This document shows positions 1-8,778 of a stretch of 64,000 nt of DNA, piece after piece. The DNA is taken from contig NZ_JANUXZ010000001.1 in the NCBI RefSeq assembly GCF_024834055.1, positions 62,001-126,000 on the forward strand, read 5' to 3'. Both the position numbers and the translations under genes were made by a program. This DNA comes from Corynebacterium sp. ES2730-CONJ (GTDB taxonomy: Bacteria; Actinomycetota; Actinomycetes; Mycobacteriales; Mycobacteriaceae). The notes under the pieces are model-generated. The model had not been told where the DNA came from and searched no databases. It saw only the letters and a program-made list of their open reading frames with translations. How positions within the stretch are numbered: position 1 is the stretch's first letter; each line of letters begins with the position of its first letter.

Positions 1-379
1 AGCCCTGGGTCATTTCGAAACTGCGTACCCCTAGATCCGCGATCTTGGCTCGTAGTTTTTTAGCCAAAAGACGGCGCACGACGGCCCGGGTAGGGGCGAT
101 GATGAGAATAAGTCCTATCAGTGTGGTGACAAAACCGGGCAGAGCAACACCCACTGCGCCCGCAGCAAGCAGACCTAGATCTCCAACCGCCTGTCCAGCA
201 CTGCTTCCTAGGGAGGCACTACGAGCAACTCGGCGCATCTCAATTGCGGCTAATAATAGCCCTGCAAAGAAGAATGCAAATAGCAGTAAAAGGGCTACGC
301 CCACTCCCAGCCATTTGGATACCAGCCAAAAGGCCAGCGCCTCGCACACGAAATAGGGCACAACGAGAAAATATGGCAT
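1..379 (-). CDS. fxsA: FxsA family membrane protein (partial, C-terminus outside window)
   Basis: I translated this from the minus strand; the frame is open from the ATG at 379 to the window edge (about 126 codons seen). It starts MPYFLVVPYF and has a hydrophobic stretch at about residues 17-45, then a second membrane region at about 65-95 (GLLAAGAVGVALPGF, then LIGLILIIAPTRA). This layout, with a Gly-rich second segment ending in a basic tail, fits the FxsA family of inner-membrane proteins, whose biochemical role is unknown (E. coli FxsA modulates exclusion of phage T7 by F). It lies on the same strand as cobN, with a strong hairpin between them, so it probably has its own leaderless promoter (TAGTAT 6 nt before the ATG). 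Confidence 0.75.
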   Translation of the reverse strand, partial: MPYFLVVPYFVCEALAFWLVSKWLGVGVALLLLFAFFFAGLLLAAIEMRRVARSASLGSSAGQAVGDLGLLAAGAVGVALPGFVTTLIGLILIIAPTRAVVRRLLAKKLRAKIADLGVRSFEMTQG

Positions 380-385
380 AGCAAA

Positions 386-391
386 ATACTA
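386..391 (-). promoter_or_regulatory. -10 box of fxsA, leaderless
   Basis: On the minus strand TAGTAT ends 6 nt before the ATG at 379 and no Shine-Dalgarno sequence is present. Transcription starting about 7 nt after the -10 would begin at the start codon. No clear -35 box is visible. Confidence 0.45.
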
Positions 392-403
392 GCGCAATAA
401 CGC

Positions 404-435
404 GCGCGCCGCCGAAGGGCTTTCAGGCGGCGCGC
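404..435 (-). terminator. GC-rich hairpin between cobN and fxsA
   Basis: A perfect 10-bp inverted repeat (GCGCGCCGCC at 404-413, GGCGGCGCGC at 426-435) with a 12-nt loop follows the cobN stop. There is no U-run, so intrinsic termination is uncertain; it could also stabilise the cobN 3' end. Confidence 0.5.
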
Positions 436-448
436 TCATGACGCGATA

Positions 449-3400
449 TTAGCGATCTTCGAGTTCTCCCTCCATCTCTAGGAAGGTAGTACGCAGAGTA
501 TCGAGTGCTTCGGGGCTAGGTTCCTCCCACAGCTTCCGTTCGGCTGCCTCGAGAAGCCGTTCGGCAATATCACGCAGCGCCCACGGATTCGATTCCTGGA
601 AAAATTCCCGATTCTTTGGGTCCTTTACATATGTGTCCGTGAGAGTTTCATACATCCAATCCTCCATAAGACCTGTGGTGGCATCATAGCCGAAGAGGTA
701 GTCCACGGTCGCTGACATCTCAAAAGCACCTTTATAGCCGTGGTTACGCATTGCTTCGAGCCAGCGGGGATTGACTACGCGAGCACGGAAAACGCGCCGC
801 GACTCCTCGTGCAGGGTTCTGGTTTTTACTGTTTCTTGGCGGGTGGAATCACCAATATAAGCTTCAGGATCAGCACCTGTCAGAGCTCTGACCGTCGCGA
901 TCATACCGCCATGGAACTGGAAGTAATCGTCAGAATCGGCTATGTCATGCTCCCGGGAATCAACATTTTTTGCCGCTACTTGAATGCGGCGGTACGCCCG
1001 GCGCATATCATCGCTAGCCTCGACGCCATTGACGCCGCGGCCATATGCATAGCCACCCCATGCGGTGTAGACCTCCGCGAGGTCTTGATCGTCGCGCCAA
1101 TTCCCAGATTCAATAAGCTCCAACAGTCCGGCCCCATAGGTGCCAGGCTTGGAACCAAATATTCGGCGTATAGGACGATCTGTGCCTTCCGCATCCTCGC
1201 TGATATGAGCGCGCACATAATTCTCCTCGGGGCTCTCATCCAACTGTGCCACCATGTTTACAGCATCGTCGATGAGCGCTAATACATGGGGGAAGGCATC
1301 TCTGAAAAAGCCCGAGATGCGCACCGTAGTGTCAATGCGGGGTCGCCCCAATTCCTCGAGAGGGATGACTTCGAGATCCACGACGCGTCGCGAGGCGTCG
1401 TCCCATACGGGTCGCACACCAAGTAGTGCGAATACCTCCGCAATATCGTCTCCAGAGGTGCGCATAGCGGAGGTACCCCAAACCGACAGGCCGACAGACT
1501 TCGGGTAGGTTCCGTGTTCCTTTAAATACCGCTCAACCAGGGAATCAGCGAGCAGCTGCCCTGTTTCCCAAGCCAATCGTGAGGGCAGGGATTTGGGATC
1601 TACAGAATAGAAGTTGCGGCCCGTGGGAAGCACATTAACAAGTCCGCGGAGCGGAGAACCAGAGGGGCCGGCTTCAATAAATTTGCCATCCAGAGCGCGT
1701 AGGATTTGTTCCACCTCGCGAGAGGTTGCAGCAAGCCGAGGAATGAGTTCTTCGCATGCGAATACAAGAAGGTCACGCAGGCCACGGCGGTCAAGATCGT
1801 CCGGGAGGTAATCAGCCGAAGCAAGAAGATGATCTACTTCCCCACTGCGCCAATGCTGTGCTTCAAGGCTGGAGAGTAACCGGTGCGCAATTGCCTCCAC
1901 CTCGTCAACTCGAGTGCGGCTTTCTTCTCCAGTCTCTGCGAGTCCTAAGGCTTCTCGTAGACCAGGAACCGCGGATTCCCCGCCCCACAGCTGGCGGGCA
2001 CGAAGCATGGCTAAAACCAGCTCAACGCGCACGTCACCAGTAACTTCTTCGCTAAGGATATGGAGCCCTCCGCGGATGGACACATCTTTGATCTCGCATA
2101 GCCAACCATCGATTTCCATGATTTTATCGTCGAAGGCGTCTTCGTCGGGGCGTTCATCCCAACCTAGATCACGGTCCATTTTGGCAGCCTGCAGTAGAGT
2201 CCAAATTTCCTGGCGAATCGCTGGTAACTTTGCGGGATCCATCGCTGCAATATTGGCGTGTTCGTCAAGTAGCTGCTCCAAACGAGTGATATCGCCATAG
2301 GATTCCGCGCGGGCCATCGGAGGAATCATATGGTCAACCAAAGTGGCGTGAGCACGCCGTTTGGCCTGTGTGCCCTCCCCTGGATCGTTAACGAGGAATG
2401 GATAGATTAGCGGTAGCTCCCCGATGGCCTGATCGGTATAGCATTGTGCCGATAGCCCAGCGTTTTTTCCTGGCAGCCATTCCATATTCCCGTGTTTACC
2501 CATATGCACGATGGCGTCGGCACCAAAAACCTCACGCAGCCAGTAGTAAACGCCTAGATAATGGTGGTTCGCTGGAAGGTCAGGGTCGTGATAGATTCCC
2601 ACAGGATTCTCTCCGAAGCCGCGCGGAGGCTGGACCATGATAACAACATTGCCGAAGATTAAACCTGCTATATAAATCTCGTCTGTTTCTGGATTGACAT
2701 AATGGGTTCCAGGGGCTGGTCCCCAGTGCTCGATCATTTCCTCTTGCATCTCTTTAGGAAGCGTCGAGAAAAATTCCCGGTAGGTATCTCCCGATAATTT
2801 CAACGGGTTATTGGCCATGACCTCGGGTGTGAGCCATTCTGGATCATGTCCACCAGCATCGATCACAGCGTGCATGAGTGCGTCGCCGTCTAGGTTGCCA
2901 TCTTCGCTATAGCCTGGAATCAGGGCTGGATCTCCGAGGTCATAGCCTGCTTTTACTAGGGCCCTGATGACACGCAAGACTGACTGCGGAGTATCAAGAC
3001 CCACGGCATTACCAATGCGTGCGTGCTTGGTGGGGTAGGCCGAAAACATGAGAACGAGTTTCTTTTCGGCGGGCGGAATTGTCGATAGCACGGCGTGCCG
3101 GTAGGCAATGCCTGCGAGTCGTTCGCAACGCTCGGGATCCGGGATATAGGTGATCAGTCCCGCCTGATCATATTCTTTAAAGGAAAAAGGCACGGTAATA
3201 AGGCGTCCGTCAAACTCAGGAACTGCGATCTGGGTCGCCACATCCAGTGGGGACAGACCTTCATCAGATTCTTCCCACTCTCGGCGAGGGCTCGTCAAGG
3301 CGAGACCTTGGATGATGGGGATATCGAGGGCAGCCAGTTGGGCGACATCCCACGCCTCATCGTCACCTCCGGCCTGAGCCGTTGCAGGTTTCGTACCACC

Positions 3401-4075
3401 AGCGGCAAGAACAGTAGTGATGAGTACGTCGAAGGTGGCGAGTTCAGCTAAGAGATCTTCTGGTGCCTGGCGTAATGAGGCCGCATAAATAGGAATAGCG
3501 GTGGCACCACGGGCGGCTATAGCGTCCGCGAGGGCATGGATATAGTGGGTATTCCCTGCCAGGTGCTGAGCGCGGTAATACACAATGCCGATACGAGGGC
3601 TAGGTGCACCCTGGTTCCATGGCGTATCCAAGGAGTCTGTTTGTTCGAGGTAACCCCACAGTGGCATTCGTCGTGGAGGCTGGAAACCTAAACCGGTGAG
3701 AAGGAGCGTGTCGGAGAGGAAGTTATGGAGATTATGAAGGTTATCGAATCCACCTTCCGCTAGATAGGTATGGGCCGTAGTGACCACACCAGCCGGAGGG
3801 GTGGAAAGATCGGTGAGCTCGGCATCGACCGCCAGCTCCCCCGAGACTATGACCACGGGTTTTGGTGAAGCAAGAAGTGCATCGATCCCCCATTCCCACG
3901 CTCTCTTGCCACCAAGAAGCCGAACCACAAAGATATCGGTTGTTCCGATGAGTTCACTGAGGCTGTCAGAGTTGAGATAATTGGGGTTCGCGTAGTGGTA
4001 ATGAACATCAGGGTGTTCGCTGGCTGCTCGTGCGGAGAGCAGGTCGGTATCGGAGGTCGAGAGCAGTGTGATCAT
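449..4075 (-). CDS. cobN: Cobaltochelatase, CobN subunit
   Basis: The 1208-residue product is the large subunit of the ATP-dependent aerobic cobaltochelatase, which inserts cobalt into hydrogenobyrinate a,c-diamide with AAA+ partner subunits (CobS/CobT, or ChlI/ChlD-like proteins in many actinobacteria). Length matches the family (about 1200-1275). Conserved blocks include YYRAQHLAGNTHYI near residue 167, VHMGKHGNMEWLPGK near 523, and a C-terminal region with WGGYAYGRGVNG. It belongs to the CobN/BchH superfamily; BchH (Mg chelatase) is unlikely given the adjacent cob genes. No partner subunit is encoded in the window. The gene diverges from cobG across a 249-bp intergenic region. The start ATG follows a purine-rich GGAAGGA about 15 nt upstream. 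Confidence 0.93.
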   Translation of the reverse strand: MITLLSTSDTDLLSARAASEHPDVHYHYANPNYLNSDSLSELIGTTDIFVVRLLGGKRAWEWGIDALLASPKPVVIVSGELAVDAELTDLSTPPAGVVTTAHTYLAEGGFDNLHNLHNFLSDTLLLTGLGFQPPRRMPLWGYLEQTDSLDTPWNQGAPSPRIGIVYYRAQHLAGNTHYIHALADAIAARGATAIPIYAASLRQAPEDLLAELATFDVLITTVLAAGGTKPATAQAGGDDEAWDVAQLAALDIPIIQGLALTSPRREWEESDEGLSPLDVATQIAVPEFDGRLITVPFSFKEYDQAGLITYIPDPERCERLAGIAYRHAVLSTIPPAEKKLVLMFSAYPTKHARIGNAVGLDTPQSVLRVIRALVKAGYDLGDPALIPGYSEDGNLDGDALMHAVIDAGGHDPEWLTPEVMANNPLKLSGDTYREFFSTLPKEMQEEMIEHWGPAPGTHYVNPETDEIYIAGLIFGNVVIMVQPPRGFGENPVGIYHDPDLPANHHYLGVYYWLREVFGADAIVHMGKHGNMEWLPGKNAGLSAQCYTDQAIGELPLIYPFLVNDPGEGTQAKRRAHATLVDHMIPPMARAESYGDITRLEQLLDEHANIAAMDPAKLPAIRQEIWTLLQAAKMDRDLGWDERPDEDAFDDKIMEIDGWLCEIKDVSIRGGLHILSEEVTGDVRVELVLAMLRARQLWGGESAVPGLREALGLAETGEESRTRVDEVEAIAHRLLSSLEAQHWRSGEVDHLLASADYLPDDLDRRGLRDLLVFACEELIPRLAATSREVEQILRALDGKFIEAGPSGSPLRGLVNVLPTGRNFYSVDPKSLPSRLAWETGQLLADSLVERYLKEHGTYPKSVGLSVWGTSAMRTSGDDIAEVFALLGVRPVWDDASRRVVDLEVIPLEELGRPRIDTTVRISGFFRDAFPHVLALIDDAVNMVAQLDESPEENYVRAHISEDAEGTDRPIRRIFGSKPGTYGAGLLELIESGNWRDDQDLAEVYTAWGGYAYGRGVNGVEASDDMRRAYRRIQVAAKNVDSREHDIADSDDYFQFHGGMIATVRALTGADPEAYIGDSTRQETVKTRTLHEESRRVFRARVVNPRWLEAMRNHGYKGAFEMSATVDYLFGYDATTGLMEDWMYETLTDTYVKDPKNREFFQESNPWALRDIAERLLEAAERKLWEEPSPEALDTLRTTFLEMEGELEDR

Positions 4076-4324
4076 CGAGAAAAAAATGATCCTTCCGGGT
4101 TCATATGGATAAATTGCTGAGGCGATGAGAGACCTTCTTGGTAATCATTGCCGTAATAGAGTAAGTGTATACTGAGATTCCTCGTAGATTGGTGTCTTGG
4201 GCCTAAACGCTTGTTCGCGCGGCCCGGATATATCCACCGCAGCGAGGATATTGGTGCACCTTAGCACGCTATTAAGGGATTCCTAAGTTATTAAAAGGTT
4301 GAGAATATTAGTAGAATCGCCGCT
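4076..4324. other. cobN-cobG divergent intergenic region
   Basis: This 249-bp AT-richer region must hold both divergent promoters. The cobG promoter is visible at its right end. I looked for a cobalamin riboswitch (a GCCACTG B12 box on either strand) and found none. TATACT at 4168-4173 is a possible plus-strand -10 without a well-spaced -35. No operator can be assigned. Confidence 0.6.
4312..4317 (+). promoter_or_regulatory. -10 box of cobGHIJ, leaderless
   Basis: TAGAAT ends 7 nt before the cobG ATG at 4325, with TTATTA at 4288-4293 as a weak -35 (18-nt spacer). There is no ribosome-binding site between the box and ATG, so cobG is probably translated from a leaderless mRNA. Confidence 0.6.
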
Positions 4325-5509
4325 ATGACCAGATCTCACCTTCGCTCCATTGATGCAGTCCCGTCAGATACCCCATTCAGCAGGTCTGTCGGAGATAAAT
4401 GTCCTGGTGCTCTCAAACTATTCCCAGCTTCTGATGGCTATATAGGTCGGTTGCGATTTCCCGGAGGACGGATCACAGCGAAGACATGGTCCGTTATCGC
4501 CAAATTGGCACTTGAGCTCGGCGACGGTGAAGCGCACATCACAACCCGCTCCAATCTGCAAATTCGTGGTGTGAACGACCACACGGCTTTTAGTTCGCGA
4601 GCCATCGAGTGTGGTCTCGTGCCCTCAATAGCTCACGACCGCATGCGCAATATCCTAGCCTCCCCCCTTTCAGCTAAAGCTCAAGCTGATAGCCGAACCT
4701 TGGATGCTGCCATACTGGCCGATAGTGACGTAGCCGCCTTACCCGGACGGATTCTATTCGGAATCGACTCTGGGCGCGGCGATATTCTCGGTCAACGTGT
4801 AGATTTCGGAGCGCAGCATCGATCCGATGGCAGCTATAGGCTCATTCTCGCGGGTGAACCCACGCCCTATTGCGCTCCCGATCAGCGCACTATGATTGAC
4901 TCTCTGCTCGATGCCGCTCGATACTGGCAATCGCATCGGGGCAAGCTGTGGCGAGTAGCCGAATCGGCGAGCCTAACTCGTGAGATCATGGAGTTATGGT
5001 CCCAGAACACTGCATTAAGCTATGAAGATCTCAGAGATATCCTAAGACCAGAGCCCGAACACCATATGCGACCAGTCGGATGGCTCGACAATGAAGACGG
5101 CACCGTTAGCCTAGGAGTTGGACTGCCATTCGGGGTGATCCCACAGCAGGCTCTTCAGGTTCTCGGAGTCATCGAAGTTGATACTTCCATTACGCCGTGG
5201 GCTTCGCTGGTTGTCCATGATCTCACCGAAGGTGACGCCGAAGCAATTGTTAAGGTACTCGCGCCCCTAGGCCTCATCCTTGATGCGAACTCTCCCTGGC
5301 TGAAGGTTAGTGCCTGTACAGGTTTACCGGGGTGTCAAAAATCCCACTCTGTCACGCGCAGCGATGCTAGTGAGTTTATAGAAAGAGGCTACGATTTAGA
5401 CACACCTGTCCATTTTTCCGGCTGCGAACGTCGCTGTGGGCACCCACTGACCACATACACCGACTATGTGGCAGTAGGTGACGGCGAATACGAGGTATAT
5501 AATCGATGA
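4325..5509 (+). CDS. cobG: Precorrin-3B synthase CobG
   Basis: This 394-residue protein resembles sulfite/nitrite reductases: two ferredoxin-like half-domains plus an Fe-S/siroheme-type domain. CobG is the oxygen-dependent monooxygenase converting precorrin-3A to precorrin-3B, so its presence marks the aerobic cobalamin route. The [4Fe-4S] cysteines are visible as CTGLPGC (about residues 331-337) and GCERRC (about 367-371). The motif HITTRSNLQIRGV near residue 74 is the family's substrate-binding arginine region. It heads a plus-strand operon: its stop overlaps the cobH ATG by 4 bp (ATGA), indicating translational coupling. The alternative, a sulfite reductase, is unlikely in this context. 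Confidence 0.9.
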   Translation: MTRSHLRSIDAVPSDTPFSRSVGDKCPGALKLFPASDGYIGRLRFPGGRITAKTWSVIAKLALELGDGEAHITTRSNLQIRGVNDHTAFSSRAIECGLVPSIAHDRMRNILASPLSAKAQADSRTLDAAILADSDVAALPGRILFGIDSGRGDILGQRVDFGAQHRSDGSYRLILAGEPTPYCAPDQRTMIDSLLDAARYWQSHRGKLWRVAESASLTREIMELWSQNTALSYEDLRDILRPEPEHHMRPVGWLDNEDGTVSLGVGLPFGVIPQQALQVLGVIEVDTSITPWASLVVHDLTEGDAEAIVKVLAPLGLILDANSPWLKVSACTGLPGCQKSHSVTRSDASEFIERGYDLDTPVHFSGCERRCGHPLTTYTDYVAVGDGEYEVYNR

Positions 5510-6153
5510 GTTTTAGCTATATCACTGATGGCGATGAGATTTACAGGCAATCATTCGCCATGATTCGAGAGGAATCAGATCTCTCGACCTTCACCACCGA
5601 GCAATCACAAATAGCAGTGCGCATGATTCATGCTGCTGGCGAGACTGACCTCGCTCGAGATATCGAATTCTCCCCCGATGCAGTTACCTCCGCCCGAGAA
5701 GCATTCTTCCAGGGGCGCCCAATTATCACCGACGTCACCATGGTGCACGCTGGCATCACACGGGCCAGGTTGCCTAGAGATAATAAAGCTTTGTGCTTTC
5801 TCCACGACGAACGCACTAGGGATCTTGCACGTCGACTAAATACCACCCGTACCGCCGCTGCCGTGGAACTGTGGGAGCCCGAACTTGCCGGCTCAATTGT
5901 AGCTATCGGAAATGCACCCACCGCTCTCTTTCACCTGCTTAATTGGCTCGAGGCCGACCCACACCGTCCTCGACCAGCGGTTATTTTAGGTATCCCCGTG
6001 GGATTTATCGGTGCTGCTGAATCAAAACTGGCACTCAGTGAAAAGGCTCGTGAACTAGGCACTGATTTTATTACCGTGCACGGGCGTCGCGGCGGATCCG
6101 CCATCACTTGCGCAGCTATCAACGCTCTAGCCACCTATAAGGAGATTCTTTAA
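5506..6153 (+). CDS. cobH: Precorrin-8X methylmutase
   Basis: This 215-residue protein (CobH/CbiC family, usually about 210) moves the C11 methyl to C12 to make hydrogenobyrinate. The catalytic histidine lies in the motif RMIHAAGETDL (His about residue 42). Other conserved blocks are PIITDVTMVHAGI near residue 73 and VHGRRGGSAITCAAINAL near the C-terminus. It overlaps cobG by 4 bp and is followed 3 bp later by cobIJ, so the three genes form one operon. Confidence 0.93.
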   Translation: MSFSYITDGDEIYRQSFAMIREESDLSTFTTEQSQIAVRMIHAAGETDLARDIEFSPDAVTSAREAFFQGRPIITDVTMVHAGITRARLPRDNKALCFLHDERTRDLARRLNTTRTAAAVELWEPELAGSIVAIGNAPTALFHLLNWLEADPHRPRPAVILGIPVGFIGAAESKLALSEKARELGTDFITVHGRRGGSAITCAAINALATYKEIL

Positions 6154-6156
6154 ATT

Positions 6157-7650
6157 ATGAATCACGGCACGCTCATCGGCGTCGGTGTAGGTCCAGGCGA
6201 CCCTGAATTGCTCACTATCAAAGCGGTATCCGCGATTAAGAATGCTGATACTGTTGCGTTTCATGCTCGTCCGGGCGGCAGCTCTGCGGCGCGGGCCATC
6301 GCTGAGCCCTATCTAAATCAGGGCCAAGAGTTGCTCCTGTTGGAATACCCTGTCACCACTGGCGCCACCGACCATCCTGGAGGTTATGCCGGGGCCATGG
6401 CTGAATTCTATAGTGAGGCTATTGCACAATTGCGCACCCGCCTGAGTGACGGTAAGACTGTTGCGGTGATTGCCCTTGGTGATCCCATGCTTTACTCCTC
6501 CTACCAGCATCTGCACGGAGTTTTAGCTGAGGAATTTCATTCCGTTGTCATTCCCGGCATCCCCTCTCTGACAGCGGCAGCCGATGTCCTCGCCAAACCT
6601 TTATGTCAAGATGACGAGGTGCTGAGTATCCTTTCCGGCACCCTTGATGAGTCGGTTTTAGTCGAGAAACTGCGTAATACCGACTGTGCAGTGATTATGA
6701 AACTGGGTCGTACTTTCGACAAAGTGCAGCGCGCGCTACACGAAGCTGGTATGGCAGATAGAGCTTATATCGTCGAGCGCGTGGGGATGGAGGGCCAACG
6801 CTCCTACCCACTTAATGCTGTGGGAGAGGAACCTGTCCCCTATTTCGCTGTCGTGGTTGTTCCTTCAAAGAAAGCTGAGCTCCCGCACGATGAACCACAT
6901 ATCCAGACTGGTGAAGTAGTTGTTGTAGGCCTAGGGCCCGCTGGTGCGCAATGGCTTAGCCCTGAGGCCAGTGCCGAGCTCAAGGCAGCAACCGATATTG
7001 TGGGATATTCTACCTATGTCAATAGGGTTCCCGATCGGGCTGGACAGCGCAAGCACCACAGCGATAACAAGGTTGAAGCGGAGCGCGCTGCTATGGCGCT
7101 CGACTTAGCCCTCCGCGGACGCCGCGTTGCCGTGGTATCTTCTGGCGATCCGGGGGTTTTCGCCATGGCTGCAGCTGTTCTGGAGGTGGCAAGCGATCCC
7201 CAATGGGTAGGGGTTCCAGTACGCATAATTCCAGGGATGACCGCAGCCCAAGCAGTAGCTTCTCGGGTAGGGGCACCGTTGGGCCACGATTTTGGCATGA
7301 TCTCCCTGTCTGATCGTCTCAAGCCTTTTGCAATTGTGGAAAAGCGGGTGCGAGCCTTGCTGCAGGCAGATATGGCCTTCGCAGTTTACAATCCGGCTTC
7401 TAAGCAGCGGCGTGAGCAGGTCCACACGTTAAAGAGGATCGTTGCAGAGTATCGATCACCCGACATACCTATTATCGTGGCCCGCGCGGTGGGCAGCGAG
7501 AGTGAGAAAATCACAGTCACTACCGTTGCCGATTTCGATCCCGACATAGTGGATATGCGAACCATGCTCATTATTGGGGCATCGACGACCACCACCTACA
7601 AGGCGGCAGGATGTGTAACACGCGTGTATACTTCGCGATATTATACTTAG
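6157..7650 (+). CDS. cobIJ: Fused precorrin-2 C20- and precorrin-3B C17-methyltransferase (CobIJ)
   Basis: At 497 residues it is twice the usual SAM-dependent corrin methyltransferase length. Residues 1 to about 240 form a CobI module (GVGVGPGDPELLT at 8-20; VIALGDPMLYS near 106), which methylates C20 of precorrin-2. Residues from about 250 form a CobJ module (VVVVGLGPAGAQWLSPEA; RVAVVSSGDPGVFAMA; IPGMTAAQAVASRVGAPL), which methylates C17 with ring contraction of precorrin-3B. CobI-CobJ fusions are known in actinobacteria, including mycobacteria. The two steps flank the CobG reaction encoded upstream. No internal stop or frameshift is visible. Confidence 0.93.
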   Translation: MNHGTLIGVGVGPGDPELLTIKAVSAIKNADTVAFHARPGGSSAARAIAEPYLNQGQELLLLEYPVTTGATDHPGGYAGAMAEFYSEAIAQLRTRLSDGKTVAVIALGDPMLYSSYQHLHGVLAEEFHSVVIPGIPSLTAAADVLAKPLCQDDEVLSILSGTLDESVLVEKLRNTDCAVIMKLGRTFDKVQRALHEAGMADRAYIVERVGMEGQRSYPLNAVGEEPVPYFAVVVVPSKKAELPHDEPHIQTGEVVVVGLGPAGAQWLSPEASAELKAATDIVGYSTYVNRVPDRAGQRKHHSDNKVEAERAAMALDLALRGRRVAVVSSGDPGVFAMAAAVLEVASDPQWVGVPVRIIPGMTAAQAVASRVGAPLGHDFGMISLSDRLKPFAIVEKRVRALLQADMAFAVYNPASKQRREQVHTLKRIVAEYRSPDIPIIVARAVGSESEKITVTTVADFDPDIVDMRTMLIIGASTTTTYKAAGCVTRVYTSRYYT

Positions 7651-7721
7651 TTTCGTAGCGCGACTCAATGATCGAGCTGCGCAATAATATTGCGATGCAG
7701 TCCACGATGAAGAAGGGCCCA

Positions 7722-8036
7722 ATGAATTTATATTCCTTCAAACGCTCCATGATTGCGCTGGTCACCGCCAGCACTGTTATATGTGCTGGCATGAGCGCGG
7801 TTGAGGCGGCGCCTAGTACCAGCTCTATCACCGCTGAAGATTTTAATAAGGATGTCGGTAGCATCGACTCCAACAGCTCGAACCCAGAAACTAACACGGG
7901 CTCATCCGCCACCTACTGGTTTGATCGCCAACAGGGCTGGGTGCAAACCCTCATCATAGTGATAAGCAGCTTGCAGATTGCTGCCCTATTAATAGGCCCG
8001 GCGCGCGCCTTATTCTACAATCTTTTTAAGGTCTAA
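7722..8036 (+). CDS. Small exported, membrane-anchored protein of unknown function
   Basis: I take the ATG at 7722 (MNLYSFKRS) because AGAAGG lies 5 nt upstream and a signal peptide then sits at the N-terminus: basic region, hydrophobic core (IALVTASTVICAGMSA) and an AVEAA-like cleavage site near residue 30. The product would be 104 residues. The mature part is short and Ser/Asn/Thr-rich, then comes WFDRQQGWVQ and a C-terminal hydrophobic helix (LIIVISSLQIAALLIGPA) ending in LFYNLFKV. I do not recognise the family. It lies 71 bp after cobIJ and ends 1 bp before the convergent cobK stop. A role in cobalt or corrinoid handling is possible only by position. Confidence 0.6.
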   Translation: MNLYSFKRSMIALVTASTVICAGMSAVEAAPSTSSITAEDFNKDVGSIDSNSSNPETNTGSSATYWFDRQQGWVQTLIIVISSLQIAALLIGPARALFYNLFKV

Positions 8037-8037
8037 A

Positions 8038-8778
8038 CTAGGCAAACCGAGCATCCTCTAATAGGGCGATCACCTCTTCTGTCGATGAGCACTGATGTGC
8101 AATGGCCGGCAGAGCTGGTCGCTCGATCATCAACACCTTGATGCCAAGTTCTCTAGCGGCCTGCAATTTAGCGGTAGTCATGGAGCCACCAGAATTCTTG
8201 GTGATCAAGCAGTCAATCTGATTATCACGCATAATCTTCTTTTCGTCGGCTACCTTAAAAGGCCCACGTGAGTGGATGAGGCGATATCTGTGTGGAAGTG
8301 GCGGCCTCGGCGGCTCAACCGTCCGAATCACATATATATTGTGCACATCGTGGGCGAAATAATGAAGATTCTGGCGGCCAATCGTGAGGAAAATGTGGTG
8401 AAAATTCTGGGCGGCTTGCGCAGCAGCGCTGGCAAAATCTGGCACACGTATCCATTGATCACGGTCTCCTGGAGTCCACAATGGTCGATGCAAGGCAACC
8501 AGTGGAATGCCCGTAGCCCGGGCAGCCTCGGCCGCCGAAAGCGAGATTCGCTCCGCAAACGGGTGGGTAGCATCGATCATCACCTCTATGCCATGGCTGA
8601 GGATCCATTGAGTTAAACCGGCTGGGCCCCCAAAACCTCCAATTCGTACCTCCCCGACGGGTAAGGCTGGATTAGAGACCCTACCGGCTAGCGATGTTGT
8701 GGTGTACCAGCCCATATCATTGAGGCGTTGCGCTACATCGCGTGATTCTTTGGTTCCCCCGAGGATTAGAGCACGCAT
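8038..8778 (-). CDS. cobK: Precorrin-6A reductase
   Basis: This 246-residue protein reduces precorrin-6A to dihydro-precorrin-6 with NADPH. The N-terminus ILGGTKESRDVAQRL and the later MIDATHPFAERIS and LTIGRQNLHYF are typical of CobK/CbiJ. Its start overlaps the cobM 3' end by 13 bp, and it is the last gene of the cobL-cobM-cobK operon. It converges on the small exported protein gene with a single intergenic base, so no separate terminator fits between them. Confidence 0.92.
   Translation of the reverse strand: MRALILGGTKESRDVAQRLNDMGWYTTTSLAGRVSNPALPVGEVRIGGFGGPAGLTQWILSHGIEVMIDATHPFAERISLSAAEAARATGIPLVALHRPLWTPGDRDQWIRVPDFASAAAQAAQNFHHIFLTIGRQNLHYFAHDVHNIYVIRTVEPPRPPLPHRYRLIHSRGPFKVADEKKIMRDNQIDCLITKNSGGSMTTAKLQAARELGIKVLMIERPALPAIAHQCSSTEEVIALLEDARFA

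Noticed and set aside
4076-4324. Cobalamin riboswitch upstream of cobN or cobG
   Set aside because: No GCCACTG B12 box or matching stems on either strand; cobG appears to have a leaderless start.
7618-7627. ACACGCGTGT palindrome as a terminator or operator
   Set aside because: Only 10 bp, inside the end of cobIJ, and without a spaced promoter; likely chance.
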